The position numbers were made by a program, and so were the translations under genes. The notes beneath the pieces are model-generated. The model worked only from the letters and a program-made list of their open reading frames with translations, had not been told where the DNA came from and ran no database searches. From Nitrososphaerota archaeon (GTDB lineage: Archaea > Thermoproteota > Nitrososphaeria > Nitrososphaerales > JAGGXQ01): DNA of 5,848 bases. The stretch's first letter is position 1; every line of letters begins with the position of its first letter. Positions 1 through 5,315 of the stretch are shown here, one piece after another. The stretch lies in the NCBI GenBank assembly GCA_021162925.1, contig JAGGXQ010000143.1, forward strand, positions 1 through 5,848, written 5' to 3'.

Positions 1-530
1 ATATCGGGCTTGATACCGCCGGCTACGGCGACCATGGGCCCGAGCCCCTTCACCCTCTTCGCCTCCTCGAATCCGAATTCAACCCTCTCCTCCCCGTCGA
101 TTGCCCTGTGTATTATCACCACGTCCGGCTTGAGCTTCAGCCCCTTCAAAACCGCGGGGGGATCTTGAACGGCTATCGTATCCATGAAGGCGTAGATCCC
201 GAGCTCATGCGCCTCGTCGATGAAGCCCTCGATCGTCTCCCTGGATGCAGCCCCAGCGACCGTCGCGGCATCGGCCCCCGCCTCGTAGGCCAGCCTGGCC
301 TCAAGCCTCCCGACGTCCATCGCCTTCATATCGGCGACTATGAATGCATCGCCCTTAAGCCTCCTGAGCTCCCCGACGACCCTCAGCCCCTCCTTCTTTA
401 TGAGGGGGGTCCCCGCCTCGAGGATCAGCCTATCGCTCTCCGGAAGCTCCGAAACGACCCTCTTGACCTCTTCGAGATCGGTCAGATCCAAGGCGACCTG
501 AAGGTATGGGGGTTTCGATAGCTTCCTCAC
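1..530 (-). CDS. 3-hexulose-6-phosphate synthase / HUMPS-family protein (3' end off the left edge)
   Basis: Translating the minus strand from a GTG at 530 gives 176 residues with no stop before the window edge. It is a TIM-barrel protein of the orotidine-5'-phosphate decarboxylase superfamily. Visible motifs in order: QVALDL (11-16), EAGTPLIKKEG (38-48, the hallmark that separates hexulose-phosphate synthases from OMP decarboxylases), ADMKAMD (66-72, the D-x-K-x-x-D metal and catalytic site), GADAATVAG (85-93), an IIH with H141, and a phosphate-binding AGGI (170-173). The family condenses formaldehyde with ribulose-5-phosphate. In archaea lacking the oxidative pentose phosphate route it usually runs backwards to make ribulose-5-phosphate for nucleotides. 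The GTG is the only possible start, because an in-frame TAA lies at 555-557. A TATA-like box 26 bases upstream suggests a leaderless message. The usual Thr of DxKTMD is Ala70 here, so a related HUMPS activity cannot be excluded. Confidence 0.87.
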   Translation of the reverse strand, partial: MRKLSKPPYLQVALDLTDLEEVKRVVSELPESDRLILEAGTPLIKKEGLRVVGELRRLKGDAFIVADMKAMDVGRLEARLAYEAGADAATVAGAASRETIEGFIDEAHELGIYAFMDTIAVQDPPAVLKGLKLKPDVVIIHRAIDGEERVEFGFEEAKRVKGLGPMVAVAGGIKPD

Positions 531-546
531 GCCACCCTTCTGGCGT
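529..546. repeat. Perfect 6-bp inverted repeat at the hexulose-phosphate synthase start
   Basis: ACGCCA (529-534) and TGGCGT (541-546) are exact reverse complements separated by six bases. The element lies between the TATA-like box of the leftward gene and its start codon, and covers the predicted transcription start. It could be an operator for a dimeric repressor, or a chance repeat in GC-rich DNA. It is too short to decide from one copy. Confidence 0.4.
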
Positions 547-552
547 CCTCGG

Positions 553-559
553 AATTAAA
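553..559 (-). promoter_or_regulatory. TATA-like box for the hexulose-phosphate synthase gene
   Basis: On the minus strand this reads TTTAATT, preceded by a purine-rich AAAGG that could serve as a BRE. Its centre is 26 bases from the GTG start at 530. That is the usual archaeal distance from box A to the transcription start, so transcription would begin at or next to the start codon. Confidence 0.5.
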
Positions 560-574
560 CCTTTGGCCTTTAGC

Positions 575-582
575 TTTATTTA
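575..582 (+). promoter_or_regulatory. TATA-like box for mobB
   Basis: TTTATTTA lies in an otherwise GC-rich region, with its centre about 25 bases before the GTG start at 604. The position predicts a leaderless or nearly leaderless transcript. It sits back-to-back with the leftward box at 553-559, making a compact divergent promoter. Confidence 0.5.
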
Positions 583-603
583 CAGCCTTTTGGTAGGGCG
601 GGC

Positions 604-1110
604 GTGAAGGTGGTCGCGTTCTTCGGAAGGACCAAAACGGGTAAGACGAGCCTCATAGAGAGGCTGATAGCCGAGCTCAAGGGGATGGGCTACAGGGTCC
701 TGGCGGTGAAGCACGTGAATTTGAAGGGGTTCAGCCTGGACACGCCCGGCAAGGACACCTGGAGGTTCACGAGGGCGGGGGCCGATAGGGTGATCTGCGT
801 TTCGGACGTCGAGTTCGCGACCCTTGAGCGCATAAGCGGGCTCGACGCCGATTCCCTGCTGGAAAGGCTGAGGGGGGACTTCGACCTAGCCTTGTTGGAG
901 GGCTTTCATTGGTTGCTGAAGGGGAGGCCCGAGGTCCAGAAGGTCGTGCTCGGGAACGAAATCGAAGACGTCGAGCCGTTTCTAGAGGGCGAGTGCAACG
1001 TCGTGGCGATAACCGGGAGGGTTGCCGAGGAGCTCGGAGAAAGCTACAAGGGTATAAGGGTGCTGAAGCCCGAGGAGTTCGGAGAGCTCTTGGAGCTCAT
1101 AAAACCATGA
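604..1110 (+). CDS. mobB: MobB-like molybdopterin-guanine dinucleotide biosynthesis GTP-binding protein
   Basis: The 168-residue product has a Walker A motif GRTKTGKT (8-15), the MobB-typical KH (36-37), the family signature around DTPGKDTWRFTRAGAD (46-61), and a Walker-B-like LALLEGF (96-101). The length matches stand-alone MobB. MobB is a soluble P-loop GTPase that assists MobA in attaching GMP to molybdopterin to form the guanine dinucleotide form of the molybdenum or tungsten cofactor. Translation starts at GTG 604. There is no convincing Shine-Dalgarno site, but a TATA-like box lies about 25 bases upstream, consistent with a leaderless message. The gene is monocistronic here, divergent from the hexulose-phosphate synthase gene. 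It ends inside the 3' end of the opposing PP-loop gene, with a 14-bp overlap. No mobA is in view. Confidence 0.88.
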   Translation: MKVVAFFGRTKTGKTSLIERLIAELKGMGYRVLAVKHVNLKGFSLDTPGKDTWRFTRAGADRVICVSDVEFATLERISGLDADSLLERLRGDFDLALLEGFHWLLKGRPEVQKVVLGNEIEDVEPFLEGECNVVAITGRVAEELGESYKGIRVLKPEEFGELLELIKP

Positions 1111-2026
1111 ACTTCCTCAACTCCTCATCCTCCATCGGGATCACGGTCAGCCTCCCCCTCCCCTTCACCGAGACCGTGACCAGCACCCCCCTCGGAGCGT
1201 CGCTGTACCTCGCGACTATCCTCGCCGCGAGCTCTAGGCCCTCGCCCTTCAAGAGGGCCGTCGGGCCCGGATAGCCCTCGACGCTCAGCAGCGTATCGCC
1301 CTCCCCGGCGAGCTCCTCTATCCTCGAGTTCTCCCTCTCGTTCCTACCGACGACGAGCCAGCCTTCGAACATGAAGTGCCTACCCACCTTGAGCAGCTCG
1401 ACGTCCCCGATGCCGAAGTCCGGCTTATGCCTCATCAGGGCCTTGAGCCTCCTAGAGAAGGATGGATCGGTCAGGAGGCATCCCCCAGACGGGCTCTTGA
1501 ACTCAGTGAGCCCGAACTTCTTGGCGAGTTCGAGCTGGACCCTCCTTGACCTGCCCCTTATCCCGTAGAGCATCTCCCTTTTCACCAGCCCCTTCCTCTC
1601 CACGATGGTTGGCTCCAGGACCTTCGCCGAAAGGGGCCTCAGGATGAGCCCTTCTAGCCCGGCCTCCCTCTCCATGAGCTTCAAGGCTTGGTAGTTCTGG
1701 GACATCGGCCTCTGATCCAAGACCTCCCCGGTCACGACGAACTCCGCACCTCTCTCCTCCATGATCCTCTTCGCAACCCTGTACATCTCTATCCTGCAGT
1801 CTATGCATGGGTTCAAGTGCTTTCCGTATCCGTGCTTCGGCCTCTTCACGAGTTCGAGGTATTCCTCTCCCAGGGATACCTCTATCGGCTTCACCCACTC
1901 GACCTCCTCGTGCTTGAGGAAGGGCGTGGCGATCCTTACGGGTATCGCTTCGATGCCCTGGGCCTGGATCAGCTTGAGGGCCAGCATGCTGTCGAGCCCT
2001 CCTGAGAAGAGGACGACCGCCTTCAT
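1097..2026 (-). CDS. PP-loop ATPase, MnmA/ThiI-like probable tRNA thiolation enzyme with NFACT-R-like C-terminus
   Basis: The 309-residue protein begins with the PP-loop ATP-pyrophosphatase motif SGGLDS (8-13). It then shows PCIDC (C74 and C77, near PH-type residues), VVTGEVLDQRPMSQN (97-111, corresponding to the ATGHYAR region of MnmA), and SPSGGCLLTDP with C183. Two cysteine sites about 106 residues apart on a PP-loop scaffold recall the paired catalytic cysteines of MnmA and ThiI, which adenylate a tRNA uridine and insert sulfur. The C-terminal part (about 205-285) carries KVGRHFMFEGWLVVGRN, ENSRI and GPTALL, resembling the RNA-binding NFACT-R/DUF814 domain. That fits an RNA substrate. The ATG start is one base after the stop of the MoaE-like gene (ggTGAaATG), so the two are probably translationally coupled. 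The exact modified base cannot be told from sequence. Annotation as a methyltransferase, common for this group, would not fit the motifs. Confidence 0.78.
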   Translation of the reverse strand: MKAVVLFSGGLDSMLALKLIQAQGIEAIPVRIATPFLKHEEVEWVKPIEVSLGEEYLELVKRPKHGYGKHLNPCIDCRIEMYRVAKRIMEERGAEFVVTGEVLDQRPMSQNYQALKLMEREAGLEGLILRPLSAKVLEPTIVERKGLVKREMLYGIRGRSRRVQLELAKKFGLTEFKSPSGGCLLTDPSFSRRLKALMRHKPDFGIGDVELLKVGRHFMFEGWLVVGRNERENSRIEELAGEGDTLLSVEGYPGPTALLKGEGLELAARIVARYSDAPRGVLVTVSVKGRGRLTVIPMEDEELRKFMVL

Positions 2027-2027
2027 T

Positions 2028-2429
2028 TCACCGGTTGCCTTCCTTATATACCTCCTTCAGCCTCACGTGTGGATCGGACTTATAGGCCTCCACCGCCCCC
2101 CTCAGGGTTGCGAATGCCCTCTCCCTGTCCTCTGCCGTAGCCAGAATGACGGTCAGGGGCTCCCCTACTTCGAACCTCCCCTTCAGGGCGAGGAGCCTCA
2201 CCTCCGAGCCGAACCTCTCCTCCAGCCCCTTGAGGACCGGGCCAAGGCTCTCCTCGACCCCTTCGTCGATCTCTACCTCAACGTGGGATACATCCCTTCC
2301 GCCCTTGCCCTTCCCCTTGGTGAGCCCGACGAAGAGCAAGATCGCCCCTTCCCTCCTCACCCCTTTCATGGCCTCCGACACCAAATCCCGAAGGGGTATT
2401 CCCTCGTTATCCCTTATCTCAAGCTTCAA
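2028..2429 (-). CDS. Divergent MoaE-like protein (molybdopterin synthase catalytic subunit family)
   Basis: The 133-residue product follows the MoaE pattern: GAILLFVG (28-35, where MoaE has GAVVTFxG), an acidic strand EVEID (51-55), FEVGEPLTVILATAEDRERAF (86-106, where MoaE has HRIGxxxxGDxxVxVxxxxxHRxxAF), and YKSDPHVRLKE (116-126, where MoaE has LKxxxPxWKxE). Lysines K117 and K125 can be matched to the two active-site lysines of E. coli MoaE (K119 and K126), though with one extra residue between them. The His of the HR pair is Asp (D101-R102), and the earlier HR is LK. MoaE dimers take sulfur from MoaD to make molybdopterin, but the substitutions leave activity open. The start is a TTG; no other start is available in frame, and it gives the expected MoaE N-terminal length. 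It lies 19 bases after nob1 and one base before the PP-loop gene. Confidence 0.75.
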   Translation of the reverse strand: MKLEIRDNEGIPLRDLVSEAMKGVRREGAILLFVGLTKGKGKGGRDVSHVEVEIDEGVEESLGPVLKGLEERFGSEVRLLALKGRFEVGEPLTVILATAEDRERAFATLRGAVEAYKSDPHVRLKEVYKEGNR

Positions 2430-2448
2430 TCCCTGCTCAAAGGCGGGC

Positions 2449-2949
2449 CTAACCCTTAAAAAGCTTCTTACGCCTCGCCTTCACCTTGAGCTTCGTGCCG
2501 CAGACCTCGCAGTACTCCTTTTCCGGCCCGTACACCCTCCCGCAGGCCGGGCAGTACTTGATCCAATCGGCCAGGAACCTGAGCTCGAACTCCACCCCCT
2601 CGGTTTTAACGCCAACCCTTTCGAGCAGGTTCCTTACGGAGCTGTCGTCGGATACGACCGAGAACTCCACCCCCTTTTCCTTCAGCTCCAGGGATAGAGC
2701 GACTATGGATAGATCGGCTTCGGATAGCTTGAGCAGGTCCCCGGTCCCCCTCGCGAGCTCCCTGGCCCTCTCGACGTATCTCTCATCCGGGTCCAAAACC
2801 CTCACCTTCCCCGAAGCCATGAGGGCTTCTAGCCTATCCTTGTGCCCGACCTCCTCAAGGATCATGCTGGTTACGTATGCCACCGAATCAGGCGGTAGAT
2901 CGGCACCGGAGTAGAAGACCGTCGAGTCCAGCACGAATATCCTCAACAC
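2449..2949 (-). CDS. nob1: Nob1-type rRNA maturation endonuclease (PIN domain plus zinc ribbon)
   Basis: The 166-residue protein has an N-terminal PIN nuclease domain with the acidic residues expected for metal binding: D8 in VLDST, E32/E33 in ILEEV, D79 in SEADLSIVAL, and D101/D102 in VVSDDSSVRN. A C-terminal zinc ribbon CPACG...YCEVCG (C133, C136, C147, C150) follows, then a lysine- and arginine-rich tail likely to touch RNA. This order and length match archaeal Nob1, which cleaves precursor rRNA to form the 3' end of 16S rRNA during small-subunit assembly. The GTG at 2949 is the furthest upstream start after an in-frame TAA. The next codon, TTG, is an alternative given the GGGAGG just before the GTG. 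The gene follows NAD kinase by 21 bases, and its TATA-like box overlaps the NAD kinase stop codon. Confidence 0.9.
   Translation of the reverse strand: MLRIFVLDSTVFYSGADLPPDSVAYVTSMILEEVGHKDRLEALMASGKVRVLDPDERYVERARELARGTGDLLKLSEADLSIVALSLELKEKGVEFSVVSDDSSVRNLLERVGVKTEGVEFELRFLADWIKYCPACGRVYGPEKEYCEVCGTKLKVKARRKKLFKG
2456..2462 (-). promoter_or_regulatory. Possible internal TATA-like box before the MoaE-like gene
   Basis: The minus strand reads TTTTTAA inside the last codons of nob1 (its Lys-Leu-Phe-Lys tail). Its centre is about 30 bases from the TTG start, slightly longer than for the other genes here. It may let the MoaE-like/PP-loop pair be transcribed separately, or may simply reflect codon content. 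Confidence 0.25.
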
Positions 2950-2970
2950 CCTCCCATCGGGAGTGGCGAC

Positions 2971-2977
2971 TTAAAAA
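2971..2977 (-). promoter_or_regulatory. TATA-like box for nob1 overlapping the NAD kinase stop codon
   Basis: The minus strand reads TTTTTAA, and its final TAA is the NAD kinase stop. The centre is 25 bases from the GTG start of nob1, so nob1 could be transcribed as a leaderless message as well as by readthrough from NAD kinase. Confidence 0.4.
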
Positions 2978-3756
2978 CCGAGCCTGTGCAACTGCTGGAA
3001 GCCCTCGTCCCTGAGGCCCAAGAGCCTGGCCGGCCTACCCCTCTCGATCCTCACCTCTTCTCCCCTTTCGACCTCGAGGCTCACCTGCCCGTCGACTATC
3101 AGGTAAAGGGGCTCATCCGCCCTCAGCCTGAGCTCCATGAAAGGCATGACCAAGCTCGGCATCCCGCTTATCGGGGCTATCGGCGTTAGCACCAGGATGC
3201 CCGAGCCCTCGAGCACGACGGGGCCCCTTAGCGATAGAGAGTGCCCCGTGCTCCCCGTCGGGGTCGAGACGACGATCCCATCCATCCTTTGCCTGATCCT
3301 GAACCTCTCGGACTCTATCTCGAAGGTCGGGGTCTTGGTCGGCTCCCTCCTCAGCAGGACCAGCTCGTTGAGGGCCGGAGGGGAGGCCCGCCCGGAAAAC
3401 TTCGCCACTATCCTCATCCTATCGGTGGCTACGAGCTCTCCCCTCTCCAACCTATCTAGGAACTCGTCGAGTTCTTCCGGGTCGGTGCCCGCGAGTATCC
3501 CCCGCCCCCCTAGCTTCACACCCGCTACCGGGACGTCGAACACCCTCACGGCCCTCAGGATCGTCCCGTCCCCGCCTAGGGCGATCACCAGATCCAGGTC
3601 CCTTTTGACGAGGTCGAGCTCGTTCGATCCGATGCCCCCTACCTTCGGGTAGCTTGTGACTTCAAAGCCCCTCTCCCTCAACCCCTTCAGCAAGGAATCG
3701 GCGACCTCCAAGACCTCCCTGCCCTTCTTCAAAAAGTAAACGCATACTTTACCCAT
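2971..3756 (-). CDS. nadK: NAD kinase (inorganic polyphosphate/ATP-NAD kinase family)
   Basis: The 261-residue protein carries the family motifs in order: GGDGT (61-65, nucleotide and catalytic site), LGGRGILAGTDPEEL (82-96), the NE of ALNELVLLRR (128-137), DGIVVSTPTGSTGHS (159-173, NAD-binding core), and TPIAP (191-195). It phosphorylates NAD to NADP in the cytoplasm. The ATG at 3756 is chosen over an in-frame ATG at 3825 for two reasons. The extra 23 residues of the longer form read through the AT-rich promoter and overlap the first codons of aIF5A, and the shorter form begins with the usual hydrophobic first strand (KVCVYFL). A TATA-like box lies about 27 bases before this ATG. Two motifs depart from the family norm: TGHSLSLRG instead of TAYSLSAGG, and GGRGIL instead of GRLGFL. 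The overall call stays firm. Confidence 0.9.
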   Translation of the reverse strand: MGKVCVYFLKKGREVLEVADSLLKGLRERGFEVTSYPKVGGIGSNELDLVKRDLDLVIALGGDGTILRAVRVFDVPVAGVKLGGRGILAGTDPEELDEFLDRLERGELVATDRMRIVAKFSGRASPPALNELVLLRREPTKTPTFEIESERFRIRQRMDGIVVSTPTGSTGHSLSLRGPVVLEGSGILVLTPIAPISGMPSLVMPFMELRLRADEPLYLIVDGQVSLEVERGEEVRIERGRPARLLGLRDEGFQQLHRLGF

Positions 3757-3779
3757 CTCGGCATGAATTGGGTGGCCGT

Positions 3780-3787
3780 TTTTAAAA
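3780..3787 (-). promoter_or_regulatory. TATA-like box for NAD kinase
   Basis: The minus strand reads TTTTAAAA, with its centre 27-28 bases from the ATG at 3756. This placement supports the shorter NAD kinase start and a leaderless or nearly leaderless transcript. Confidence 0.5.
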
Positions 3788-3794
3788 TTTAAGT
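3787..3794 (+). promoter_or_regulatory. TATA-like box for aIF5A
   Basis: ATTTAAGT has its centre 27-28 bases before the ATG at 3818. It abuts the leftward NAD kinase box, so one AT-rich block of about 15 bases in a GC-rich genome serves both directions. The two pre-initiation complexes would probably exclude each other. Confidence 0.45.
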
Positions 3795-3817
3795 AGCCCC
3801 CTCTACAGTTATGGGTA

Positions 3818-4210
3818 ATGAGCAAGCCCGTAGAGCTCGGAAGCCTGAAGAAGGGTTCCTACATAATAATAGACGGGGAACCCTGTAGGATAGTCGAGTA
3901 CGAGAAGTCGAAGCCTGGGAAGCACGGATCGGCGAAGGCCAGGGTCGTGGGGATAGGGATATTCGATGGGGCGAAGAGGAGCTTCGTAAGCCCCGTCGAC
4001 AGCCACGTCGAGGTCCCGATAATCGAGAAGAGGAGCGCCCAGGTCATATCGATGGGGCCCAACTCCGTCCAGCTCATGGACCTTGAGACCTTCGAGGTGT
4101 TCGAGGTCGAGCCCCCTGAGGAGGAGCTCAGATCGAGGCTCGAAACCGGAAAGGAGGTCGAGTACTGGAGGGTGATGGGGCGGAGCAAGATAATGAGGGT
4201 CAAGGGCTGA
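3818..4210 (+). CDS. Translation initiation/elongation factor 5A (archaeal IF5A, hypusine-containing)
   Basis: The 130-residue product has the N-terminal SH3-like domain of aIF5A/eIF5A with the hypusination loop [13 protein letters not shown] (30-42). K35 matches the lysine that deoxyhypusine synthase modifies. The second half (about 72-130) is the OB-fold domain, with [13 protein letters not shown] and a C-terminal [15 protein letters not shown]. Full length for the archaeal family. The factor rescues ribosomes stalled at proline-rich and other difficult sequences and aids termination. The ATG at 3818 gives the standard MSKP-type N-terminus; an earlier ATG at 3811 is in another frame. No Shine-Dalgarno site is visible, and a TATA-like box lies about 27 bases upstream. 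The gene is divergent from NAD kinase and ends in an 11-bp tail-to-tail overlap with the M20 hydrolase gene. Confidence 0.96.
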   Translation: MSKPVELGSLKKGSYIIIDGEPCRIVEYEKSKPGKHGSAKARVVGIGIFDGAKRSFVSPVDSHVEVPIIEKRSAQVISMGPNSVQLMDLETFEVFEVEPPEEELRSRLETGKEVEYWRVMGRSKIMRVKG

Positions 4211-5315
4211 CGAGCTTGGCGAACCTGTAGTAGAACCTCGAGGCCAGGTGAAGCTGGTCTAGCTCGATGGATTCATCGACCCTGTGGGCCTCCTCCGGCC
4301 TCCCTGGACCAACCATCACGGTCGGCACCCCCTTATTCACGAGTATGGACATGTCGCTCGTCGCCTTGTAGCCGGCCACCATCGGGCTCACCCCCACTTC
4401 ACTAAGGGCCTTCTTGCAGAGCCTTACTACCTCGCTGTCCTCTGGAACCTTACAGGCCTCCCTGAACTCGACGACCCTGAGGCCGTATTCGATGCCAAGG
4501 GGATCGAGCAACCCCCTGATCTCACTTAAAACGCCTTCGAGCCCTTCCTCCGGGAGTAGCCTCCTATCGACCGTTATCCTACAGGAGCCAGGGACCACGT
4601 TCGCCCTCCTCCCACCTTCTATCACCCCCACGTTCACGGTCGGGTGGGATAGGAGCGGATCGACCCTCTTTTCGAGCTCCAGCTCATACTCTTCGAGCTT
4701 CGAGACGATCTTCGCCATCTTGTATATCGAGTTCGCCCTCTTCGCCAGCTCGTATTCGACCTCGCTCGAGTGCATCTCCTCCCCCTTCGTCTCTATCTCC
4801 AGCCAGACCGAGCCCTTGTGCGCCCTGACGATCTTCATATCGGTCGGCTCCCCTATCAGGGCCAGGTCGAAGCCCGATCCCAGGGCCTTCGTCCCGGCGC
4901 CATCGACCTCTTCTCCGACCACCCCCGCGAATATCAGCTCGAACCCCAGCTCCTCCCTGCTCAAGGCCTTGATCGATGCCAGCATCGCGGCCAGGGGCCC
5001 CTTCATATCACAAGCCCCCCTGCCGTATAGCCTCCCTCCCCTTATCTCCCCGTAAGGGTTGAAGTGCCAGAGGGACTCGTCCCCGACCGGGACCGTATCG
5101 ATGTGCCCGCTGAGCAGGACCCTCCTCCCCCTCCCCAGCCTGGATATCACGTTGAACCTTTCGTCGCCTACGCGCTGGAGCCTTACGTCGGAGAAGGGGG
5201 CGAGGTAATCCCTTATGAAGATGGCGACCTCCTTCTCCTTCCCGGTCTCGCTGGGTATGGAGACCAGCTCCCTCGCGAGCTCGGATACCTCTTCAATACT
5301 TATCGGTTCATCCAA
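4200..5315 (-). CDS. M20-family metallohydrolase (ArgE/DapE-type deacylase or peptidase)
   Basis: The 371-residue product shows every landmark of the di-zinc M20 family: SGHIDTVP (H71 metal ligand, D73), GRGACDMKG (98-106, bridging D103), GEEVDGAG (catalytic E135, metal ligand E136), GEPTD (E156 ligand), a dimerisation-domain histidine H182 in EEMHSSE, and AHRVDE (H344 ligand). The lid/dimerisation domain spans roughly 165-280. The family hydrolyses N-acyl amino acids or peptides. Members include N-acetylornithine deacetylase, succinyl-diaminopimelate desuccinylase, the archaeal lysine/ornithine carrier-protein deacylase LysK, and carboxypeptidases. Nothing here fixes the substrate, and no arginine or lysine genes flank it. 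The TTG at 5315 is the only upstream in-frame start after a TGA. It overlaps the ATP synthase C gene by 8 bp. A GGAGG lies 13 bases upstream, somewhat far, so coupled translation with that gene is likely. Confidence 0.88.
   Translation of the reverse strand: MDEPISIEEVSELARELVSIPSETGKEKEVAIFIRDYLAPFSDVRLQRVGDERFNVISRLGRGRRVLLSGHIDTVPVGDESLWHFNPYGEIRGGRLYGRGACDMKGPLAAMLASIKALSREELGFELIFAGVVGEEVDGAGTKALGSGFDLALIGEPTDMKIVRAHKGSVWLEIETKGEEMHSSEVEYELAKRANSIYKMAKIVSKLEEYELELEKRVDPLLSHPTVNVGVIEGGRRANVVPGSCRITVDRRLLPEEGLEGVLSEIRGLLDPLGIEYGLRVVEFREACKVPEDSEVVRLCKKALSEVGVSPMVAGYKATSDMSILVNKGVPTVMVGPGRPEEAHRVDESIELDQLHLASRFYYRFAKLVSP

Noticed and set aside
909..1274. Plus-strand open frame overlapping the mobB 3' end
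   Set aside because: Its Arg/Gly-rich first half is the shifted reading of mobB, and its second half is antisense to the PP-loop gene.
1761..2459. Plus-strand open frame of 232 codons across the PP-loop start and the MoaE-like gene
   Set aside because: It spans two genes with clear motifs on the other strand. Its sequence shows no domain and looks like antisense composition.
3757..3825. N-terminal extension of NAD kinase to an ATG at 3825
   Set aside because: It would read through the AT-rich promoter block and into aIF5A codons, and the added residues do not resemble the family.
4414..5055. Long open frame (213 codons) on the plus strand, serine-rich
   Set aside because: It is antisense to the well-supported M20 hydrolase. 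Its Ser/Pro-rich composition is what reverse reading of GAG/AGG/CTC-rich codons gives, and no family motif appears.
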